Assembly: GCA_902478985.1 (NCBI GenBank)
Contig: CABSNH010000070.1
Coordinates: 1 to 8,050, forward strand
Direction: 5' to 3'
From: an uncultured Collinsella sp.
Lineage (GTDB): Bacteria; Actinomycetota; Coriobacteriia; Coriobacteriales; Coriobacteriaceae
DNA: 8,050 bases
This document shows, piece by piece, positions 1 through 5,627 of the stretch. The position numbers and the translations under genes were made by a program. The notes under the pieces are model-generated. The model did not search any database, was not told where the DNA came from, and saw only the letters and a program-made list of their open reading frames with translations. Positions within the stretch are counted from its first letter, which is position 1. The number at the start of each line of letters is the position of its first letter.

Positions 1-282
1 GGGCTGAGCGCCTCCGGCAAGTGCCGCGTGCAAGTACCCACCGTACTGACCGCCGCCCCATCCGTGGCAGACGCCTTCCGCAAGACTGCGGCATACAGAC
101 GCCTCTCGACTACCGGCGCCGTCGTCTCGAGCATCTGCCCGCTTATGTACACCAACAACCCGCTGTGCGGCAGCATGCCCATCATCACCAACTCCAACAA
201 GTTGCGTACGTACTCGGCATCGCGCTACTACACCGACGACGAGGTGCTCGCCTACGTCACCACCGGAAAACCAATCAAATAG
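1..282 (+). CDS. AcnX (aconitase X) large/catalytic subunit, C-terminal end (partial)
   Basis: The last 93 codons of a gene that begins left of the window, read in frame 1 and ending in TAG at 280-282. The segment SSICPLMYTNNPLC (fragment residues 43-56), followed by PIITNSNKLRTY, resembles the conserved C-terminal part of the aconitase-X (DUF521) catalytic subunit; its two cysteines (fragment C46, C56) are candidate iron-sulfur or active-site ligands. The small subunit follows 14 bases downstream, as expected for two-subunit members. Known AcnX proteins are dehydratases: bacterial ones act on cis-3-hydroxy-L-proline and archaeal ones on mevalonate 5-phosphate. The fragment cannot decide the substrate; the hydroxyproline reaction is the more likely one in a bacterium. 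The protein is presumably cytoplasmic. The family call is firm; the substrate is inferred. Confidence 0.85.
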   Translation, partial: GLSASGKCRVQVPTVLTAAPSVADAFRKTAAYRRLSTTGAVVSSICPLMYTNNPLCGSMPIITNSNKLRTYSASRYYTDDEVLAYVTTGKPIK

Positions 283-296
283 GAAGGCGACTCCTC

Positions 297-740
297 ATGG
301 AAAAAATCTTTCACGGCCGCGTCGTTGTCCCCGGAACTGCCCACGCCAAGGCACTTGTCTCTCACGGAGGGCTCAACACACTCGCATCGTTTCAGAAGGC
401 ACTGATGTTTGGCGACAAAAAGGCCACGTGTTCCGACCAAAACAATCCCGACTTGTACGGCAAACCTTTGGCGGGATGTGCCTTGTGTCTTCCGCAGACT
501 ATCGGCTCCACCACAGGCGGCATGGTGCTCTTCTGCGCCACCAAAATGGGGCGCCAACCCGCATGCCTGCTGTTTTCCAAACCCATTGACAGCCTTGCCG
601 CCGCTGGCGCGATCCTCTCGGGCGTATGGACCGACACCCCCATGCCCACCATTGACAACCTGGGAGATGAGTTTCTCGATGCCGTGTCGACCGGAGACGC
701 CATCACCGTGGCCGAAGACGGCACGGTCATCGTCGGCTAA
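297..740 (+). CDS. AcnX (aconitase X) small swivelling-domain subunit, DUF126
   Basis: A 147-residue protein of the usual length for the DUF126 swivelling-domain subunit that closes over the AcnX active site. The N-terminus (GRVVVPGTAHAKALV, residues 7-21), a central SDQNNPDLYGKPLAG segment (46-60) and the glycine/serine-rich GSTTGG turn (70-75) match the family layout, with the GSTTGG turn corresponding to the substrate-binding serine loop. ATG 297 is chosen because AGGAAGG at 281-287 lies 9 bases upstream and partly overlaps the large-subunit stop, indicating translational coupling. The frame stays open further upstream, but that extension runs out of frame through the large subunit. It should form an obligate complex with the upstream product. 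The substrate is uncertain (cis-3-hydroxy-L-proline likely). Confidence 0.87.
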   Translation: MEKIFHGRVVVPGTAHAKALVSHGGLNTLASFQKALMFGDKKATCSDQNNPDLYGKPLAGCALCLPQTIGSTTGGMVLFCATKMGRQPACLLFSKPIDSLAAAGAILSGVWTDTPMPTIDNLGDEFLDAVSTGDAITVAEDGTVIVG

Positions 741-850
741 GGCTATCCGACCCGCCGTCCGCAGATGAACAACGTGTTTCGCCATTTCCCACGCGCGGCG
801 CGGGCGATAATCTTGACGTATTCGATATACAACACGAAAGGAGTCCCACC
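741..850. other. Intergenic spacer between AcnX genes and the M20 peptidase
   Basis: A 110-base gap with no convincing intrinsic terminator: the GC-rich CGCG repeats near 792-803 give only a short stem and no T-run follows. A GATAAT at 806-811 could be a -10 element, but there is no good -35 at the right distance, so a promoter here is possible but not shown. The ribosome binding site of the next gene, GAAAGGAG, lies at 836-843. Confidence 0.4.
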
Positions 851-2272
851 ATGGGAGCATCGGTATCGGTCGCACAGGGCACGCCTCTTGATGCAGGCAC
901 CTACAAGGCAGACGAGGCAGCCGCCGAGCGCTTTTGCGAATTGCTGCGCATCCCCACCGTTTCGCGTGAGAACATCGCCGAGCGCGACGATGAGCCCTTC
1001 AGCCAATGGATTCCCACACTTCAGCGGCTTTATCCGCATTTCTTTAAAGTCGCCGAGCTCACACGCATCGACGACTTTGGCATGCTCCTGCGTTGGCCTG
1101 GCGCCGATTCCGCCTTGGACCCCATCGTCATGATGGCGCATCAGGACGTCGTGCCCGTCGAGGGCCAAGACTGGAAGCATGACCCCTTTGGAGCCGAGAT
1201 CATCGATGGCGAGATCTGGGCCCGCGGATCACTCGACACCAAGTGCATCGTCTCGGCTTTCTTCGAGGCCGCCGAGCATTTGATTGCCCAGGGCTTCGTT
1301 CCCCCGCGCGATGTCTGGTTCTTCTCGAGCGATGGCGAGGAAATCGCCGCACCTACTGCAACCCATGCAGTGCAGTGGCTTCGCGAGCACAACATCCATC
1401 CCTATATGGTGCTCGATGAGGGTGGCGCCGTGGCAACCGACGCCCCGCTCGGCGTCACCGAACCCGTTGCCATGGTAGGCGTGTCCGAGAAGGGCCACGT
1501 CGACCTTATCGTCACGGCGCGCGCCGACGGCGGCCATGCCTCTACGCCTGCGGCAAACGATGCCTGCCGTCTTCTCTGCCGTGTATGCGAGACTATCTCG
1601 GCCAACCCCGGCAAGCCGCAGCTCACGCCCGCCGTCGAGGCAACTCTGACCGAGCTGGGTGCCCGCAGCAGCGCGACGTATCAGGCAATCTTTGGCAACC
1701 TGTGGCTCACGCGCCCCGCGGTTACGAGGATCATGGCCGCCAGCCCCGAGACCTCGGCCATGCTGCGCACAACCTATGCGCTCACGCAGCTCGAAGGCTC
1801 CAATGCGCACAACGTGCTGCCACCAGTTGCTCGCGCCAACTTCAACGTGCGCATCGCTCCGTTCGAGACCATCGCCGATGCCGTTGAGCGCGCCCGCAAG
1901 CTCGCCGCCCAGCAGTGCCGCGCCTCGGGCGTAAGCCCCGACCATGTCACCGTCGAAATCAACGAGGCGATTCCCTACACCGAGCCCGCGCCCATCTCGC
2001 CTTACGAAGACGATGCCGCCTTCAACTACATCCATCGCTGCGTGTCGGGTGTCTATCCCGAGGCCGGCTTTGCTCCCTACGTGCAGAACTCCTGTACCGA
2101 CTCGCGCGAGTTCAACGAGATCTGCGATCGCGTCTACCGCTTCTGCGGCTTTATCTACTCGGGCGAGGCGCGCAAGCTCATCCATGCCGCCAACGAACGC
2201 ATCGGCGTCGACGTCTACAAGCGCGGCATCGAATTCTATGTGGCGTTTCTCGCCAACCTTGAACAACTGTAG
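851..2272 (+). CDS. M20 family zinc peptidase, carboxypeptidase S / PM20D1-like
   Basis: A 473-residue di-zinc hydrolase of the M20A / CPS1-PM20D1 type, which cleaves C-terminal amino acids, dipeptides or N-acyl amino acids. The expected metal and catalytic residues are visible: H97 and D99 in MAHQDV, bridging D129 in RGSLDTK, general base E163 and metal ligand E164 in SDGEEI, D189 in VLDEGGA, and H445 in KLIHAANE near the C-terminus. The lid/dimerisation domain falls roughly at residues 205-330, with GGHASTP at 227-233. No signal peptide is apparent, so it is probably cytoplasmic. ATG 851 has GAAAGGAG ending 7 bases upstream. The following MFS gene starts 51 bases later on the same strand, so the pair may take up and hydrolyse a common substrate. 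The family is secure; the substrate is unknown. Confidence 0.88.
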   Translation: MGASVSVAQGTPLDAGTYKADEAAAERFCELLRIPTVSRENIAERDDEPFSQWIPTLQRLYPHFFKVAELTRIDDFGMLLRWPGADSALDPIVMMAHQDVVPVEGQDWKHDPFGAEIIDGEIWARGSLDTKCIVSAFFEAAEHLIAQGFVPPRDVWFFSSDGEEIAAPTATHAVQWLREHNIHPYMVLDEGGAVATDAPLGVTEPVAMVGVSEKGHVDLIVTARADGGHASTPAANDACRLLCRVCETISANPGKPQLTPAVEATLTELGARSSATYQAIFGNLWLTRPAVTRIMAASPETSAMLRTTYALTQLEGSNAHNVLPPVARANFNVRIAPFETIADAVERARKLAAQQCRASGVSPDHVTVEINEAIPYTEPAPISPYEDDAAFNYIHRCVSGVYPEAGFAPYVQNSCTDSREFNEICDRVYRFCGFIYSGEARKLIHAANERIGVDVYKRGIEFYVAFLANLEQL

Positions 2273-2274
2273 AA

Positions 2275-2304
2275 CGGGGGCCGATAGCACCCCTCCCCGC
2301 TTTT
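2275..2304 (+). terminator. Weak hairpin with T-run between M20 peptidase and MFS gene
   Basis: CGGGG at 2275-2279 can pair with CCCCG at 2295-2299, followed by C and TTTT at 2301-2304. The stem is only 5 pairs with a loop of about 15 bases, so this is at best a partial attenuator that would lower expression of the transporter relative to the peptidase. It may also be chance in GC-rich DNA. Confidence 0.22.
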
Positions 2305-2323
2305 ACCGACCAGGAGAACCAGC

Positions 2324-3643
2324 ATGACCCAACCAAATCTTAAGCGGGCGGCCCGGCTCGACACCAAGGCCGTCGCCCTCGCCTCCCTACCCTTTATGGG
2401 CATGATCAGCTTTTGGCAGGTCTACGACGGCATCGTTCCCAAGATGCTCACAGGGACCTTTGGCCTATCCAACTCGCTCACCGGCGCGATCATGGCCATC
2501 GATAATGTCTTTGGTCTGTTCCTGCTTCCGCTCTTTGGCATCCTCTCGGACCACTGCGCAAGCAAACTCGGGCGTCGAACGCCCTTTATCTTGGGCGGCT
2601 CCGCGGTGGCAATGCTCTCCGTCCCGCTCATCGCGATCGCCAACAACATGGGCAGCCTACCTCTGCTCATTGGCGCGATTATCCTCACGCTTTTGGCAAT
2701 ATGCGCCTACCGCACCATGACGGTTGCCATTGTGGCCGATATTACGCCTCGCCCACTTCGAACCAAGGCGGACTCAATCGAAAAGATCGTCGGCTATGCG
2801 GGAACGGGTCTTATGCTCGTCGCCATCTCGGTCATGGTTCCCAAGGCCGACAAACCTGATTATCTTCCGCTCTTTATCTTGCAGGCCGCCTTTATCCTCG
2901 TGTCAGCCGTTGTCTACGGCATCTTTGTCCGTGAGCCCGCCCTCGTCGAAAAGATGCGCGAGAAATCGCTGTCAATGGGCATCGACGAGGATCAGATTGA
3001 CAAAGACGACTCCCCCGAGGCCGGCGGTAAGGAACGCGTTGCAGACACCGACGTGCGTCGCTCCATCATCATGCTGCTCGCCGCAACGTTTTTCTACTAC
3101 ATGAGCTATAACGCCATGACCACCAATATCAGCCGTTATGCCGATTTGTTCTATGGCATGGAGGGCGGTTCCTATGCCATCATCAATATCGTGACGATTG
3201 CAGGCGCGCTGCTAAGCTACGTACCCCTGGCAAACCTTTCGCTCAAAATCGGCCGCAAAAAGGTCGCCCTGGGCACCGCCGTCATCATGGTTTTGTGCCC
3301 CGCGCTTCTTTGGCTGGCACCCGGTTTCTCGCCCGTGTTGTACGGGATCTTTTTGTTGATGGGCGTCGCGCTGGGCGGCGTGGACCTGTGCGTGTACACG
3401 ATGATTCTGGAGTGTTGCAGCTCCCAAAGCGTGGGCCGCTACTCCGGTTACTACTACACCGTGAGCATGGCGGCTCAGGTGGCGACGCCGATTCTCTCCG
3501 GCATCGTTATGGACGTGGCGCCGTCGATGCTCTTCGCCTACATCACGGCAATGGGCATGATTATGGCCGCGAGCATTGCCGCCGCCAAGCACGGCGATGC
3601 TATCTTGATCGACGAGGTCGCTCGCCGTGAGGCAGCCGAGTAA
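2324..3643 (+). CDS. MFS transporter, GPH/SLC45-like (sugar:cation symporter type)
   Basis: A 439-residue integral membrane protein with about 12 hydrophobic segments. The diagnostic MFS loop between helices 2 and 3 reads GILSDHCASKLGRRTPF (residues 72-88), the G-x-x-S-D...G-R-R-x-P-F form seen in glycoside-pentoside-hexuronide and SLC45/sucrose-type carriers. The matching loop in the second half is LKIGRKK (307-313). A long acidic cytoplasmic linker at about 203-246 (rich in D, E and K) separates the two six-helix halves. ATG 2324 is supported by AGGAG at 2312-2316, 7 bases upstream. The substrate cannot be read from the sequence; the family suggests sugars with H+ or Na+, but the adjacent peptidase raises the possibility of a peptide or amino-acid conjugate. 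It probably shares a transcript with the peptidase gene. Confidence 0.85.
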   Translation: MTQPNLKRAARLDTKAVALASLPFMGMISFWQVYDGIVPKMLTGTFGLSNSLTGAIMAIDNVFGLFLLPLFGILSDHCASKLGRRTPFILGGSAVAMLSVPLIAIANNMGSLPLLIGAIILTLLAICAYRTMTVAIVADITPRPLRTKADSIEKIVGYAGTGLMLVAISVMVPKADKPDYLPLFILQAAFILVSAVVYGIFVREPALVEKMREKSLSMGIDEDQIDKDDSPEAGGKERVADTDVRRSIIMLLAATFFYYMSYNAMTTNISRYADLFYGMEGGSYAIINIVTIAGALLSYVPLANLSLKIGRKKVALGTAVIMVLCPALLWLAPGFSPVLYGIFLLMGVALGGVDLCVYTMILECCSSQSVGRYSGYYYTVSMAAQVATPILSGIVMDVAPSMLFAYITAMGMIMAASIAAAKHGDAILIDEVARREAAE

Positions 3644-3666
3644 GAGACCGAATTGACTACCGAGCG

Positions 3667-3706
3667 AAAGGGGCCGGATAGGCAAAGTGCCCATCCGGCC
3701 CCTTTT
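3667..3706. terminator. Strong, probably bidirectional intrinsic terminator
   Basis: A perfect 13-pair stem: AAAGGGGCCGGAT (3667-3679) pairs with ATCCGGCCCCTTT (3693-3705), with a further GG/CC pair possible beyond a bulged A at 3680. On the + strand it ends in TTTT, 24 bases after the transporter stop. Read on the - strand it lies about 30 bases beyond the stop of the small membrane protein gene, with a shorter TTT tail. It sits between convergent genes, so it likely serves both. Confidence 0.85.
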
Positions 3707-3735
3707 CGGTTCATCCTCAAAAAGGCAATCGATGC

Positions 3736-4059
3736 CTACCCCACCGTGACGGATTCCCCGGTAAAGGTGCTCACAAGCAACAAGATAAAGAACGCCAGAT
3801 AACTGATGCTCAATAGGTAGGCGACAACCAAAAAGAAGACCCATCCGACATTGGTCTTGCCGTCGGCACGGCGTTGCTCGCGATTACGGCAGAGCCAAAT
3901 CGTCACGCCAATGGCCACAATCAACAGCGCAAGTGCCGCTGCTGCCAGTCCAGCAAGCGCAAACATCACGCCAATGCTCACAGCAATAACCGGGAGCAGC
4001 AGCAAGCCGCACCCGCACCCACCAGGACTATACACGGCAGACCATCGGCGTCGTTCCAT
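3736..4059 (-). CDS. Small three-helix membrane protein of unknown function
   Basis: A 107-residue hydrophobic protein with no recognised family. A basic N-terminus (MERRRW) is followed by a CGCG motif (residues 15-18), a hydrophobic stretch at about 19-57 long enough for two helices, a short charged loop (CRNREQRRADGK, 57-68), and a last helix at about 71-99. The pattern fits a membrane protein with a basic cytoplasmic loop. ATG 4059 is preferred because GGAG at 4068-4065 (reading leftward), inside the last codons of the amidohydrolase, lies 5 bases upstream. A GTG at 4065 would overlap the amidohydrolase TGA stop by 4 bases and add two residues, but has no good ribosome binding site. Either way translation is probably coupled to the amidohydrolase. 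No function can be assigned. Confidence 0.7.
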   Translation of the reverse strand: MERRRWSAVYSPGGCGCGLLLLPVIAVSIGVMFALAGLAAAALALLIVAIGVTIWLCRNREQRRADGKTNVGWVFFLVVAYLLSISYLAFFILLLVSTFTGESVTVG

Positions 4060-4061
4060 CG

Positions 4062-5249
4062 TCACTCCAAGCCAAGCAATCGTTTGTAGACATCGAGGCC
4101 TTTGAGCAGGATTTCCTCGTCAAAGAGCATGGTATCAGTGTGAAGGGCACTCATCGCATAGGCTGGGCAGCCATCAGCGTCAATCGGGTTTTCTTGCCCC
4201 TCTGGCACACCCGTGCCCAGCAAGAAGAACACGCCCGGCAGATGGCGCTGATAGAAGGCGAAGTCCTCGGCAATCAGCAAAGGCTCATCTACGAGCTGTA
4301 GTTCGGGCAAAGCCGGTGCAATGCGAGTGAACAACTCGGGGTCGTTGTCGACCGGCGGATAGCCCTCGGCAAAGTCGAGATCGTACGTGCAGCCCGTTGC
4401 AGCGCATGCCTCATCAAGCACGCGGCGCAAGCCCTCACGCGCACGGTCGAACATGTCGTCTGTAAACACACGCAGACTGCCGGCAACATGGGCCTCCCCC
4501 GCCACCGCGTTGCAGACGGTACCGGCCTGCAGCAGACCAAACTTGCCGATACAGGGTTCGTCGGTGCCCAGCTCGTCCATCAGCTCGCGCTCGGCAACCA
4601 AAAACTTCGCTGCTGCCAATGCCGCATCGTGCGACTCCTCGACCGGTACACCATAGGTCTTAGCGATATGAATACTCGTACCGTGAATATGGATATGCGT
4701 CTCGCTCGAACGCGCCAGCAGCGGACCGGAACAACTCGCCAACGTGCCGGCAGGCAGATCGGGCCACACATGGAAGCCAAAAATGCGGTCGACCCCGTAG
4801 CGCTCGAACACGCCGCTCTCGCATACCGTCTTGGCACCACCGGTCGTTTCCTCGGCCGGCTGGAACACAAAGAGCACGTTGCGCCTCATGACGCCCGGCT
4901 GCTCGCGAATCGCACGGTCGACATACGTCGCAGCGGCAAGCGCCATAGCCATGTGTCCGTCATGTCCGCAAGCGTGCATCTTGCCGGGATGTGTCGAGGC
5001 GAACGCTGCCCCTGTTGCCTCGACAATGGGCAGCGCGTCCATATCGGCGCGAATCGCCGTGGCATGCGCGAAACCAACGCCAACATCGAAGAAAGCGCAG
5101 ACGCAGCTGGGGCACGGATGGGTCACCTCGCAAGCGAGCGGTGCCAGCACGCCCTCGATATAGGCAATGGTTTGCGGAAGATCGAAATCGAGCTCCGGAA
5201 TGCGATGGAGATCGCGGCGATAGCGACGGAGTTCTTGGAGCTCGGTCAT
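4062..5249 (-). CDS. M20D family metallo-amidohydrolase (N-acyl amino acid / possibly N-acetyl-DAP deacetylase)
   Basis: A 395-residue M20D amidohydrolase, which hydrolyses N-acyl or conjugated amino acids using two metal ions. The N-terminus RRDLHRIPELDF (residues 11-22), RADMDALP (67-74), the metal-binding MHACGHDGHM (91-100, with C94 and H96), PAEE (131-134), H160 in GFHVWP, and H370 in ALHTDTMLFDE are all present. The lid-domain histidine is probably H194 in SIHIAK. ATG 5249 is chosen because GAAGGGA lies 6 bases upstream and the N-terminus then matches the family; the frame continues 28 codons further, but that part has no family resemblance and covers regulatory DNA. It is divergent from the lysine/DAP operon. 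A role as N-acetyl-diaminopimelate deacetylase (DapL type) is possible, but general N-acyl amino acid hydrolysis is equally compatible. The small membrane protein gene follows directly. Confidence 0.88.
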   Translation of the reverse strand: MTELQELRRYRRDLHRIPELDFDLPQTIAYIEGVLAPLACEVTHPCPSCVCAFFDVGVGFAHATAIRADMDALPIVEATGAAFASTHPGKMHACGHDGHMAMALAAATYVDRAIREQPGVMRRNVLFVFQPAEETTGGAKTVCESGVFERYGVDRIFGFHVWPDLPAGTLASCSGPLLARSSETHIHIHGTSIHIAKTYGVPVEESHDAALAAAKFLVAERELMDELGTDEPCIGKFGLLQAGTVCNAVAGEAHVAGSLRVFTDDMFDRAREGLRRVLDEACAATGCTYDLDFAEGYPPVDNDPELFTRIAPALPELQLVDEPLLIAEDFAFYQRHLPGVFFLLGTGVPEGQENPIDADGCPAYAMSALHTDTMLFDEEILLKGLDVYKRLLGLE

Positions 5250-5317
5250 AAAAGATCCCTTCGTGAGGCATATCTGTTGCAACTTATTGTGATACAGGAT
5301 TGTGGCACACATGTTTC

Positions 5318-5330
5318 CAGCATATTGCTG
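5318..5330. repeat. Short dyad CAGCA-TAT-TGCTG in the leader of the amidohydrolase gene
   Basis: A perfect 5-base inverted repeat around TAT, lying just downstream of the candidate leftward start point (about 5336). An 8-base palindrome GTTGCAAC lies at 5276-5283 in the same leader. Either could be an operator half-site pair, but they are short and could be chance. Confidence 0.2.
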
Positions 5331-5342
5331 CATTTTTTAAAC

Positions 5343-5370
5343 GTTATATACAAATACTCTTGTTTGCTAA
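5343..5370 (-). promoter_or_regulatory. Candidate leftward promoter for the amidohydrolase
   Basis: Reading leftward, TTAGCA (5370-5365, 4 of 6 to TTGACA) and TATAAC (5348-5343, 5 of 6 to TATAAT) are separated by 16 bases. Transcription would start near 5336, giving a leader of about 87 bases before ATG 5249. The stretch is AT-rich, unlike the surrounding coding DNA. Confidence 0.45.
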
Positions 5371-5388
5371 AGTGCAACGTGGTAGGGT
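5360..5388 (+). promoter_or_regulatory. Candidate rightward promoter for the lysA-dapA-dapB operon
   Basis: TTGTTT (5360-5365), a 17-base spacer and TAGGGT (5383-5388) preceded by TGG (an extended -10 form). TAGGGT resembles the TAGRRT -10 common in Actinobacteria. The predicted start near 5395 falls just before the first riboswitch strand, which is the placement expected. The -35 of the leftward promoter abuts this one at 5365. Confidence 0.45.
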
Positions 5389-5397
5389 CGTTACCAC

Positions 5398-5557
5398 TTG
5401 ATAGAGGCGCGGGCACGAAGAACCGCGGGCGAGCCGGCAGGCTTTGACCCCGTGGGGAGGCGAAACCCGCCGAACTGGGTTTTTCGGGCACGAACAACCT
5501 GGTGGGCCTGTGGGAAACACCCACAGGACTGTCTGCAGCAATGCGGGAGCGCTATCC
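5398..5557 (+). promoter_or_regulatory. Lysine riboswitch (L-box) aptamer upstream of lysA
   Basis: Conserved lysine-riboswitch landmarks occur in order: AGAGGCGCG (5403-5411), GGGGAGG (5454-5460), GCCGAA (5469-5474) and ACTGTC (5528-5533). Helices can be drawn: P1 GATAG (5400-5404) with CTATC (5552-5556); P3 with GGTT/AACC and TTCG/CGAA around a GGCA loop (5478-5499); a perfect 8-pair P4 (5507-5514 with 5520-5527, loop AAACA); and P5 CTGCA/TGCGG capped by a GCAA tetraloop (5533-5546). It precedes the genes for lysine synthesis, the usual target of this class: lysine binding stabilises P1 and shuts expression off. The exact P2 pairing was not fully resolved by eye. Confidence 0.85.
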
Positions 5558-5617
5558 GGACATTGGGTCCACGCTATGCGGATTCGATGCGCAGATGGCG
5601 CCGTCTGGATAGCGAGG
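5550..5617 (+). promoter_or_regulatory. Riboswitch expression platform with two competing copies and the lysA ribosome binding site
   Basis: CGCTATCCGGA (5550-5560) and CGCTATGCGGA (5572-5582) are near-identical direct copies. The first contains the 3' strand of aptamer helix P1. Both can pair with GTCTGGATAGCG (5603-5614): the first with 12 pairs including one G-U, the second with 11 of 12 and one G-G mismatch. Only the second extends outward, through CC at 5569-5570, over GG at 5616-5617 of the GAGG ribosome binding site (5614-5617), 10 bases before ATG 5628. No T-run is present, so translational rather than transcriptional control is suggested. Confidence 0.55.
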
Positions 5618-5627
5618 TTTACGGGAC

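Noticed and set aside
21..296. Upstream extension of the AcnX small-subunit frame
   Set aside because: It lies out of frame over the large subunit; ATG 297 has a proper ribosome binding site and the family N-terminus.
806..829. TTGACG (813-818) and GATAAT (806-811) as a promoter for the peptidase gene
   Set aside because: TTGACG has no -10 at 16-18 bases, and GATAAT has no recognisable -35, so the two do not form one promoter.
1229..2290. A 353-codon open frame on the - strand opposite the M20 peptidase
   Set aside because: It mirrors the coding frame of a well-supported enzyme, shows no family features, and is a typical high-GC shadow.
5250..5333. 28-codon N-terminal extension of the amidohydrolase
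   Set aside because: It has no family resemblance and covers leader DNA; ATG 5249 has GAAGGGA at good spacing.
4488..5447. A long open frame on the + strand opposite the M20D amidohydrolase
   Set aside because: It is antisense to a gene with complete catalytic motifs, lacks recognisable domains, and its openness follows from GC-rich codon bias.
5562..5627. Transcription terminator downstream of the riboswitch
   Set aside because: Hairpins can be drawn, but no T-run follows any of them; translational control fits better.
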